From an uncultured Lachnospiraceae bacterium (lineage in GTDB: Bacteria > Bacillota > Clostridia > Lachnospirales > Lachnospiraceae): 48,727 nucleotides of DNA. Within the stretch, counting starts at the first letter, position 1. Each line of letters opens with the position of its first letter. The translations under genes and the position numbers were made by a program. Below the pieces are notes generated by a model that saw only the letters and a list, made by a program, of their open reading frames with translations, did not search any database and had not been told where the DNA came from. Shown here piece by piece: positions 8,454 through 15,610 of this stretch. The DNA lies in NCBI GenBank assembly GCA_947165275.1, contig CAMUZQ010000010.1, positions 1 through 48,727 on the forward strand, given 5' to 3'.

Positions 8454-9394
8454 TTCAGCAATCTCCTAATCTGCCTGCGGATACCTGTGAGATTCATATT
8501 ACGCGAAAGCCTTTTTCGGACACTTGAATAATATCCGTAAAACTCCCTGCATATTCTTTTATCTGGAGACAGGCTCTCAAGCCTTACCCTTTCTCCGGCT
8601 GTATGAAGGTTTCCAAAATCATTATCCGTCCTGATCTCATGGGTGCCGCTGCCGTCACGCCCTGTATTCACAACAAAGGATCTGACAGGATAGACTGTAT
8701 ATCTGCCCTGAAGACTCTGGGTCAGGCACCAGCGTATCGCCCAGGAATCAATGAGTCCCATCTTCTGATCCTTAAGGATACGGGTCAGGTCCTTTCCGCC
8801 GCGTTCAAATCTCCTTCGCAGTCTTTTGTCGGCAATGATATCCTCATATCCCTTCATGTCCCAGTCAACGGTCTGCCATCTGTCCTTCCATGTACCCCAG
8901 CCGTAGCTGCTTGCCCTGTAGCTGTAATAGATATCATGATCATATCCTTCGATACCGCGGATCGGGATCCCGAAACCGGTCACAGACCATATATCTGACT
9001 CATCCTCATAGAAATCCAGTGCGTCATTCATAAATGACAGGAAATCCTCAGTTACGATAAGATCGTCCTCAAGTACTATAACCCTTCCATACCTTTCGAT
9101 GACCTCAGTGACTCCCGATATTATATTATCTGCAAGCCCCATATTTTCAGGCCTTTTTATGACCGTGAGAGACTTAAAGACATGTCTTCCGCTAAGGCTA
9201 TCGAGATAATCCCGTACTCTTCCGACATCTTCCCTGTCATCATCGCCCTTCGCTCCGTCGGAAAATACAATAACCTCCGATCTCTCATGTCCTGCAGATG
9301 ATTTGAGCGAAGCCATACAGGCTCTGAGCTTATCCATTCTGTTATAGGCAAATATTACCACCGGAGCATTCACAGCATGATCCCGCCTTTTCAT
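8450..9394 (-). CDS. Glycosyltransferase, GT-A fold (GT2/GNT-I-like)
   Basis: 314 residues. The start reads NAPVVIFAYNRMDKLRACMASL, with EVIVFSDGAKGDDD and, after about 100 residues, the metal-binding strand VIVLEDDLIVTEDFLSF. The EDD motif together with the following WSVTGFGIPI and SYGWGTWKDRWQ resembles bacterial proteins related to eukaryotic GNT-I (GT13-like) transferases and to uncharacterised family 2 enzymes. It is the first transferase of the operon and has a strong GGGGAGGGG ribosome binding site just before the ATG. The downstream transferase overlaps by four bases. Substrate unknown. Confidence 0.8.
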   Translation of the reverse strand: MKRRDHAVNAPVVIFAYNRMDKLRACMASLKSSAGHERSEVIVFSDGAKGDDDREDVGRVRDYLDSLSGRHVFKSLTVIKRPENMGLADNIISGVTEVIERYGRVIVLEDDLIVTEDFLSFMNDALDFYEDESDIWSVTGFGIPIRGIEGYDHDIYYSYRASSYGWGTWKDRWQTVDWDMKGYEDIIADKRLRRRFERGGKDLTRILKDQKMGLIDSWAIRWCLTQSLQGRYTVYPVRSFVVNTGRDGSGTHEIRTDNDFGNLHTAGERVRLESLSPDKRICREFYGYYSSVRKRLSRNMNLTGIRRQIRRLLK

Positions 9395-9406
9395 ACCCCT
9401 CCCCTG

Positions 9407-9583
9407 TCAGATCTGATGTCTGACTATCTTATACTCATCCCCGTCCCGGTAAAAAGGACAGGCCTGTCCCGAACCTGCTCCCATGAGTCTCGCATAGTCG
9501 TCCTCATCCATGTCTGCCGTACAGAAATAATCCTCAAACTCTTCGTCATATGAATAATAAGCACAATCATCACACTGATTCAT
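9407..9583 (-). CDS. Small four-cysteine protein, possibly DUF6472 family
   Basis: 58 residues from the ATG at 9583, which is preceded by AGGAGAGG at good spacing; an ATG eight codons earlier lacks such a site. The protein has a CDDC pair near the N-terminus, a third Cys in YFCTADMDEDDYARLM, and a fourth in QACPFYRDGDEYKIVRHQ. The arrangement suggests one metal-binding site, probably zinc, in an acidic protein. I recall similar Lachnospiraceae proteins listed as DUF6472, but this was not checked. It sits 12 bases before the first glycosyltransferase and directly behind a candidate promoter, so it is probably co-transcribed with the glycan operon. Function unknown. Confidence 0.75.
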   Translation of the reverse strand: MNQCDDCAYYSYDEEFEDYFCTADMDEDDYARLMGAGSGQACPFYRDGDEYKIVRHQI

Positions 9584-9629
9584 TCGTCCTCTCCTGCGCG
9601 GCAACAAAAGCCCGGGTACAATAAGAATA

Positions 9630-9659
9630 ATTATAAAGGATTACCTCAGTCAAAAACAA
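9630..9659 (-). promoter_or_regulatory. Candidate promoter of the glycosyltransferase operon
   Basis: On the minus strand, TTGTTT (9654-9659) and a consensus TATAAT (9630-9635) are 18 bases apart. Transcription would start about 40 bases before the small Cys-protein gene. No other promoter-like pair was seen inside the tightly packed operon down to 3787. Confidence 0.5.
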
Positions 9660-9679
9660 CAGGCCGCCGTCAACATCGA

Positions 9680-9709
9680 TTGTAACGGGATAACCCTTTG
9701 AGGTATAAT
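9680..9709 (+). promoter_or_regulatory. Candidate promoter of the alarmone synthetase operon; transcript may be leaderless
   Basis: TTGTAA (9680-9685) and a consensus TATAAT (9704-9709) are 18 bases apart. Only seven bases lie between the -10 box and the ATG at 9717, so transcription would begin at or one base before the start codon. No ribosome binding site lies within normal distance of that ATG. Confidence 0.5.
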
Positions 9710-9716
9710 ACTGCAC

Positions 9717-10337
9717 ATGAGTGATACCGAAAGCATATACGGAAAATATGAAGAGATACTTCCCGCAGTCATGGAATATATTTCCGGGCCGATAAAGCGT
9801 TTCAATGAGGATACGATAAAGGAAACGGGACATTCGGTCTATGAGCATCTGATATACAGGATCAAATCAGATGACTCAATGAGAGAGAAATGCAGGCGCA
9901 AAGGCCTTCCTGAGACCACGGAATCAGCACTGAAGAAGATGCATGACGCCATAGGAATAAGGATAGTAACGGGATTCGTGGACGATATATACTCCATTAT
10001 CAGGTTCATCAAGACCCTTCCCTCCTGCAGGGTCATAGAGGAGAAGGATTACATCCGGAATTCAAAGCCCAATGGCTACAGGTCATATCACATGATACTG
10101 GAATTCACAGTGCCATTTGAGGATGTAAGCGGCGATGATCCGGGACACTACTACGCCGAGATCCAACTGCGCACCATAGCGATGGACTCATGGGCTTCAC
10201 TTGAACATGAGCTGAAATACAAGCATGAGATTGGCAATGAAAGGATGATAGTCAGCGAATTAAAGCGCGTTGCTGATGAGCTGGCTTCATGCGATGTTTC
10301 AATGCAGACAATACGAAATCTCATAAGAGAAAACTGA
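9717..10337 (+). CDS. Small alarmone synthetase, RelA/SpoT synthetase domain only (RelQ/YjbM-like)
   Basis: 206 residues, the size of stand-alone (p)ppGpp synthetases and lacking the hydrolase, TGS and ACT domains of long Rel enzymes. The synthetase motifs are in order: DAIGIRIV near residue 78, DYIRNSKPNGYRSYHMI at 111-127, and AEIQLRTIAMDSWASLEHEL at 147-166. These include the pyrophosphate-transfer and GDP/GTP-binding positions of the family. The enzyme would make (p)ppGpp from ATP and GDP/GTP in the cytoplasm. The response-regulator gene begins only two bases after its stop codon, followed by a sensor kinase, so the three form one operon. The promoter position suggests a leaderless transcript or an undetected downstream start. 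Confidence 0.92.
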   Translation: MSDTESIYGKYEEILPAVMEYISGPIKRFNEDTIKETGHSVYEHLIYRIKSDDSMREKCRRKGLPETTESALKKMHDAIGIRIVTGFVDDIYSIIRFIKTLPSCRVIEEKDYIRNSKPNGYRSYHMILEFTVPFEDVSGDDPGHYYAEIQLRTIAMDSWASLEHELKYKHEIGNERMIVSELKRVADELASCDVSMQTIRNLIREN

Positions 10338-10339
10338 CC

Positions 10340-11029
10340 ATGAACATATTACTTGCAGAAGATACTATAGAGCTGAACCGTGCTGTGACACAGGTGCTCA
10401 CCATGCAGGGCTATACGGTCGACCCGGTCTTCGACGGCCAGGCCGCCTGTGAGCATGCAGCCTCCGGCAGCTATGACTGTATGATTTTTGATATCATGAT
10501 GCCTGTAAAGGACGGGATCACAGCCCTTAAGGAAATAAGGGCATCAGGGGACGTGACTCCTGTCATCCTCCTTACTGCCAAGGCCGAGATTGATGACAGG
10601 GTTGAGGGACTTGATGCCGGAGCCGATGACTACCTCACAAAGCCCTTCGCTATGAAGGAGCTCCTGGCCAGAGTCCGTTCCCAGGAGAGGCGCAAAGCAT
10701 CATATACGCCTACCGATCTGACCCTTGGATCGGTAAGGCTGTCTGTCTCGGAACAGGAATTATCAGCAAGGAATTCCATACGCCTGTCCACCCGGGAATC
10801 CAGGCTCATGGAATACCTGATGCTGAATGCTGAAAAGGAGCTTTCCACGGAAACACTTTTTTCCCATGTATGGGGTAATGAAGAGGTTGAGGGCGATCCC
10901 GAGGAAGCGGTCTGGATATATATTTCCTATCTCAGACAGAAGCTTATGAGCATCAATGCCGATATCGGGATAGAAGGCCTTAAGGGCGGCTCCTTTGTTT
11001 TAAGGGATTACAGTTCAAAAGGAAAATAG
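10340..11029 (+). CDS. Response regulator, OmpR/PhoB family
   Basis: 229 residues from the ATG at 10340, which begins the receiver domain exactly (MNILLAEDTIELNRA). The receiver has the acidic pocket in AED, the phosphorylation Asp in MIFDIMMPVKDG, and the conserved Lys in DDYLTKPFAMKEL. A winged-helix DNA-binding domain follows (about 130-225) with LTLGSVRLSV, LSTRESRLMEYLMLN and VWIYISYLRQKL. An upstream in-frame start would overlap the synthetase gene and add 17 residues with no homology, so it was rejected. It is the partner of the kinase encoded three bases downstream. Confidence 0.95.
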   Translation: MNILLAEDTIELNRAVTQVLTMQGYTVDPVFDGQAACEHAASGSYDCMIFDIMMPVKDGITALKEIRASGDVTPVILLTAKAEIDDRVEGLDAGADDYLTKPFAMKELLARVRSQERRKASYTPTDLTLGSVRLSVSEQELSARNSIRLSTRESRLMEYLMLNAEKELSTETLFSHVWGNEEVEGDPEEAVWIYISYLRQKLMSINADIGIEGLKGGSFVLRDYSSKGK

Positions 11030-11032
11030 ACC

Positions 11033-12376
11033 ATGCTAAAGAAGCTTCAGTTCAGATTCATAGCGATAACCACCCTTTCCATCACAGTGGTGATGATGGT
11101 CCTTCTTCTTGTGCTTAATCTGTACAATTACGGCGCCACCTATACCGAAGCATACCGCATACTCCGCTTCATAGCTGACAATGAAGGTGAGATAGGTGCT
11201 CCGGACGAGGCTGTATTAATAGAGCATTTTTCGGATGATGAGGATAAGGAGTCTAAGGATCCGGACTCTTCCGGATCATCGTCTGCGAAGGAACCGGGTC
11301 TTGCTTCAAACATACGGAAGATTTTTAACGGCAGCGCTCTTGTGGATCTTTCCGGTGAAAATTCATACATGATCCGTTATTACTCCGTGACCTTTGACAA
11401 GGACAGAAATCCGATAAATGTTAATTCCCGTCATATTGCCTCTATTGACAGTGAGACAGCAAGGGAAAAAGCGACGGAGCTTCTGTCCAGGCCCATCCAT
11501 CACGGACATTTCACGGAAGGCACCAAGGTATATACCTTCATCAACAGGCGCACGGAGAATAAAGGCCGTATCGTTGTGGTCATGGACTCCACCCGCGATA
11601 TAGAGGATGCCACCTCAGTCATCCGCCGGTCCTTCCTGCTTGGTGTATTCTGTCTGGTAGTATTCGCGGTCATCATCGTGTTTTTGTCAAAGAAAGCCAT
11701 CGCGCCCGTGATGCGTAATATGGAAAATCAGAAAGCCTTCATCACAAATGCAGGTCATGAGCTTAAAACACCTCTCGCAGTAATAAAAGCCGACACCGAG
11801 GTCATAGAGATGACTACCGGTCCAAATGAATGGACGAGGAGCATAAGCAATCAGATCGACAGGCTTACGGTTCTCGTGGGAAATCTCATAACTCTTTCAA
11901 AAATGGGCGAGCTTGACAAGGAGGATATGACAGATATCGACTTCTCTGAATGCGTGAAGTCCTCTGTGGATAATTATAAGGTCATAATATCCAATCAGGG
12001 AAAGCTCCTGGAAACGGATATAACTGACAAGGTAAAGGTACGCGGTGTGAAGGACGGCCTTACGGAGGTAGTGAACATCCTCCTGGATAATGCCCAGAAA
12101 TACTGTGATGACAAGGGGACCATCAGGGTCGAATTAGGCCATACCCGCAGGAATTCCGGAGCAAAGCTGGTGGTTTCAAATGACTATGCCGAAGGTAAGA
12201 ATGTGGACTATACGAAATTCTTCGAACGTTTCTACAGGGGTGATACCTCACATAACGACAAAAAATCTGGATATGGCATCGGACTGTCCATGGCCGAGGG
12301 CTTTGTTGAGGAATTCAACGGAAAAATAGCGGCCGACTATTCAGACGGCCGCATATCCTTTATCGTTATCTTCTGA
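11033..12376 (+). CDS. Sensor histidine kinase, HisKA type, partner of the upstream regulator
   Basis: 447 residues. A first transmembrane segment (about 10-30) and a second (about 205-225) enclose an extracytoplasmic domain of about 170 residues with an acidic, Ser-rich patch. The cytoplasmic part has the H-box FITNAGHELKTPLAVIKAD, the N-box VNILLDNAQKYCDD and a G-box in KKSGYGIGLSMAEGF. Residues of the extracellular domain do not match a sensor family I know. The gene follows the response regulator by three bases. Its last 50 bases also contain a strong hairpin that seems to serve as terminator for the convergent malQ gene. Confidence 0.95.
   Translation: MLKKLQFRFIAITTLSITVVMMVLLLVLNLYNYGATYTEAYRILRFIADNEGEIGAPDEAVLIEHFSDDEDKESKDPDSSGSSSAKEPGLASNIRKIFNGSALVDLSGENSYMIRYYSVTFDKDRNPINVNSRHIASIDSETAREKATELLSRPIHHGHFTEGTKVYTFINRRTENKGRIVVVMDSTRDIEDATSVIRRSFLLGVFCLVVFAVIIVFLSKKAIAPVMRNMENQKAFITNAGHELKTPLAVIKADTEVIEMTTGPNEWTRSISNQIDRLTVLVGNLITLSKMGELDKEDMTDIDFSECVKSSVDNYKVIISNQGKLLETDITDKVKVRGVKDGLTEVVNILLDNAQKYCDDKGTIRVELGHTRRNSGAKLVVSNDYAEGKNVDYTKFFERFYRGDTSHNDKKSGYGIGLSMAEGFVEEFNGKIAADYSDGRISFIVIF
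12320..12352 (-). terminator. Likely intrinsic terminator of malQ, inside the 3' end of the convergent kinase gene
   Basis: GCGGCCG (12329-12335) and CGGCCGC (12346-12352) form a perfect 7-bp stem with a 10-base loop. Read on the minus strand the hairpin is followed by TATTTTTCC, a T-rich tract. It lies about 30 bases past the malQ stop codon. On the plus strand the following bases are less T-rich. Confidence 0.55.
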
Positions 12377-12382
12377 TCACCT

Positions 12383-13888
12383 TTATTTCCCCGGATTTCC
12401 CCTGGAATACCTGCCGTAAAGCTTTGTAAGCCTTAAAAGCTTTTTCTTCACCGGATTATTAAAGGCCCCCTCCTTCATTCTCCACTGCCAGTTGCTTCCG
12501 ATCGTAGAGGGATAATTCATCCTTGCGCTGTTGGGGAGAGCAAGGATGTCCTGCATGGGTATTATCGCTGTATCCGACACGGAGGCCAGGGCGCTCCTGA
12601 TGAAATACCACACTGCATCCCTGTCCTTTGTGCCCTTCGGAATATTGAGATACTCTGCAGCAAATCTTCTTGTCTTTGTATCAACGCTTTTATACCATGA
12701 AAGTGTTGTGTCATTATCATGGGTTCCCGTATACACCACCGAATTCCCGGCATATTTGTGGGGAAGATAAACAGAATCCTGTCCGGGATCGAAGGCAAAC
12801 TGCAGCACCTTCATCCCGGGATATCCGGTTCTTTTCAGAAGTCTGACAACAGAGGGTGTGATCAGACCCAGATCCTCCGCTATCACCTTCTTCTCTCCAA
12901 GCTTTTTTTTCATCATCGCGAAGATGTCATAGCCGGGTCCCCGGACCCACTTGCCGTGTACCGCATTTTCCGCCGGATATGGTATCCGGTAATATTCTTC
13001 AAAGCCTCTGAAATGATCGATCCTCACTATATCATACATGTCGAAGCTGCTCTCCAGACGCTTCATCCACCAGGAATATCCGTTCTTTTTGTGAACCTTC
13101 CAGTCGTACAGAGGATTTCCCCAAAGCTGTCCGTCTGCCGAAAAGGCGTCCGGCGGGCAGCCTGCCACCGCTATCGGCTTAAGCTTCTCATCAAACTCAA
13201 AAAGTCCGGGATCCGCCCAGGTATCTGACGAATCAAATGCCACATATATAGGTATGTCCCCGGCTATCTCTATACCCTTTTTATTGGCATATTTTTTCAG
13301 CTCCTTCCACTCCAGAGAGAATTCATATTGCAGGAACTCATAAAACTCTATACTCACCGCATACTTTTTTCTTGCTGCCTCAAGAGCTTCCTTTTCCCGG
13401 AATCGCAGCGGATCCTCCCACAGAGCCCAGCTCTTTCCCTTATGCGCATCCTTAAGCGCCATGAAAAGAGCATAATCGGGAAGCCAGAAGGAATTATCCT
13501 TTACAAATCTCTGAAATCCCCTGTCTGAAGCTATCCCTGATCTCCTGTATGCCTTTTTCAAAAGCCTGAATCTTGATCTGTATATTTTCTCATAATCTGT
13601 TTTCTGGGGGTCCGACCCCCAGTCATAGCTCGCACACTCCTTTTTCGTAAGCCACTTCCTGGCAACAAGCGTATCCGGATCTATGAAATAGGGATTTCCG
13701 GCAAAGGTTGAAAAAGACTGATAAGGCGAATCTCCGTAGCTTGTGGGCCCCAAAGGCAGGATCTGCCATATGGACTGTCCAGCATCCGAAAGATCATCTA
13801 TAAACCTGTAAGCCTCCGCGGAAAAACATCCGATACCGTATTTGCCCGGCAGCGATGAAACCGCCATCAAAACCCCGCTACGTCTCAT
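12383..13888 (-). CDS. malQ: 4-alpha-glucanotransferase (amylomaltase, GH77)
   Basis: 501 residues from the ATG at 13888, which has GGAGG five to six bases upstream; an ATG four codons earlier lacks one. The family signatures are all visible: SSLPGKYGIGCFSAEAYRF and SIWQILPLGPTSYGDSPYQS near the N-terminus, the nucleophile region VRIDHFRGFEEYYRIP, the acid/base segment VIAEDLGLITPSV, and YTGTHDNDTTLSWY. The enzyme moves alpha-1,4-glucan segments between maltodextrins in the cytoplasm, in glycogen or maltose use. It follows a GGDEF/EAL gene by 24 bases on the same strand but no other glycogen or maltose gene is nearby. A hairpin just past its stop probably ends the transcript. Confidence 0.96.
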   Translation of the reverse strand: MRRSGVLMAVSSLPGKYGIGCFSAEAYRFIDDLSDAGQSIWQILPLGPTSYGDSPYQSFSTFAGNPYFIDPDTLVARKWLTKKECASYDWGSDPQKTDYEKIYRSRFRLLKKAYRRSGIASDRGFQRFVKDNSFWLPDYALFMALKDAHKGKSWALWEDPLRFREKEALEAARKKYAVSIEFYEFLQYEFSLEWKELKKYANKKGIEIAGDIPIYVAFDSSDTWADPGLFEFDEKLKPIAVAGCPPDAFSADGQLWGNPLYDWKVHKKNGYSWWMKRLESSFDMYDIVRIDHFRGFEEYYRIPYPAENAVHGKWVRGPGYDIFAMMKKKLGEKKVIAEDLGLITPSVVRLLKRTGYPGMKVLQFAFDPGQDSVYLPHKYAGNSVVYTGTHDNDTTLSWYKSVDTKTRRFAAEYLNIPKGTKDRDAVWYFIRSALASVSDTAIIPMQDILALPNSARMNYPSTIGSNWQWRMKEGAFNNPVKKKLLRLTKLYGRYSRGNPGK

Positions 13889-13912
13889 TTTTACCTCCAT
13901 ATGATCTGAAAG

Positions 13913-15580
13913 TCATAATATCGTCAGCAATTCATCCATCGGAACCGGCTTTCCTGAATGGTCGCCCTGTACACTGCTTATGGGAAGGCCGGACAGGATA
14001 TCAAAAAGCTCCCTGTCATTCACACTCTTTACGCACATATCCGAACCATAGGCATTTACCAACTCCGTTATAGCCCTGAGAGATTTCTGATCCGCATTAC
14101 CGGATCTGAAATCCTTCATCTGTCCTATATCATATTTTACGTATCTCGGCTTCAGCTCCTTAAGAGATCTGAGCGATTCAAAGCCTTCTCCGTAATCATC
14201 AATGGCAATATGGACCCCTTTCTCCTGGAAGGGACCCAGGACAGACTTTATATAATCTATATCCAGCAGCCTGCAGCCCTTTGTAAGCTCAAGACAGAGA
14301 TTTGCAGCCGGAAACCCCGTACGCTTCATCGCGCGCTGCAGCTCATCGCCGAAATATTTATCCTCAAGCTGTATAGAAAAGATATTGATACCCACCAGTA
14401 TATCCGGGTATTTTTCTATTACCTTAAGACCGTCCTGCATGGCCCGGTTCAATACCCAGTTGCCCAGCTCGTCAAATACATAATCCCCCTCAAGCACAGA
14501 GAGGAATCTCTCCGGAAACACCTTTCCCGCCGGATCCTTATGCCATCTTACAAAGGTCTCTACTCCTGATACCTTTCCGGTTCCGGCTTTCATGATCGGC
14601 TGATAACAAAGGATGAAATCTCTGCAGCCGTCAACCACACTCGCCCTGATCTCATCTATATCCCCGAGAGTGACCGCCTCAACGCTGTCATTCATGGCCT
14701 CATATGGGACCAGCTCGCCGTGTTTGCTGTTTTTTGATACCCTGAATGCAAAATCAGCGCAGGTGTAAACCGATCTCGCGTCTCTGAGCTTTCCCTCCGC
14801 TGACACCAGACCGGCTGCCGCGATCGGTGTGATATTCCTTCCCTCAACCCTGATACCGTATCTGAGCTTCTGTCTGAGGGAATTGTAGATCTGTGACATC
14901 TGGACAGCGCTGTGCTCCTTAGATACTATGGCAAAGGAAACACCCTCCATGCGATAAACATCAGCGCCCCTTACATTCTCCTGAAGCATCCATGCAAGCT
15001 CCTGAAGCACACGGTTTCCGAAGCCATATCCGTACAGCTCATTGATGCGGGTAAGTCCGGATATCCCCACCAGCAGCACAGTAAGCTTCTCTCCGTCATC
15101 AAGCAGTTTCAATACATCGGAATAGAAAGCATACTGGTTTTGAAGTATGGTAACCGAATCAGTGGTAGCAGTATATCCCTCGTTTATTATCACTCCCCCG
15201 ATAAGAGCAGGCTGTCCGGAGTCGTCTCGTAAAGATGCGCCTATAAATCTGAAATTCCCATATTCGCCTGATCTGGTCCTTACCCTGTAGTACAGATCAT
15301 ATGAAAAGGTCTCCCCTTTTGTAAGCGGTGTCATTACCTCAAGATAATGCCTCCTGTCCTCAGGATGTACCAGCGTGCTCCATTTATCAACTCCGTGCTG
15401 GATGTATTCCCCTGGAAGATCAAAAAGCTCTACCGCCGCCGGTGTATATCTGGTAACCCCGCCTTTCACATGCATGAGAGTCACCATGTTTCCTCCGGCC
15501 AGCATGGTAAATGCCTCGAATACATCATCGAGCATCTGCTTCTGCATCGGACCCATATCTATATCTGTCGATTTTGGCAT
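13913..15580 (-). CDS. PAS-GGDEF-EAL protein with both catalytic motifs degenerate
   Basis: 555 residues. Residues 20-135 resemble a PAS domain of the PAS_3 type. A diguanylate-cyclase-like fold follows (about 150-290), but the GGDEF signature reads MEGVSF, so it should not make c-di-GMP. The EAL-like domain (about 300-555) keeps the first Glu but reads ETF instead of EAL, has ELTKG where active enzymes have ELTES, and DDYGEG instead of DDFGTG; the Lys in YVKYDI is kept. It may therefore be a c-di-GMP-binding or purely protein-interaction module. GGAGGGG precedes the ATG. It follows the hybrid kinase gene by 30 bases, so the two proteins probably act together. Confidence 0.85.
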   Translation of the reverse strand: MPKSTDIDMGPMQKQMLDDVFEAFTMLAGGNMVTLMHVKGGVTRYTPAAVELFDLPGEYIQHGVDKWSTLVHPEDRRHYLEVMTPLTKGETFSYDLYYRVRTRSGEYGNFRFIGASLRDDSGQPALIGGVIINEGYTATTDSVTILQNQYAFYSDVLKLLDDGEKLTVLLVGISGLTRINELYGYGFGNRVLQELAWMLQENVRGADVYRMEGVSFAIVSKEHSAVQMSQIYNSLRQKLRYGIRVEGRNITPIAAAGLVSAEGKLRDARSVYTCADFAFRVSKNSKHGELVPYEAMNDSVEAVTLGDIDEIRASVVDGCRDFILCYQPIMKAGTGKVSGVETFVRWHKDPAGKVFPERFLSVLEGDYVFDELGNWVLNRAMQDGLKVIEKYPDILVGINIFSIQLEDKYFGDELQRAMKRTGFPAANLCLELTKGCRLLDIDYIKSVLGPFQEKGVHIAIDDYGEGFESLRSLKELKPRYVKYDIGQMKDFRSGNADQKSLRAITELVNAYGSDMCVKSVNDRELFDILSGLPISSVQGDHSGKPVPMDELLTIL

Positions 15581-15610
15581 AATTTATACCCCTCCGATCG
15601 CTGTGTCCCC

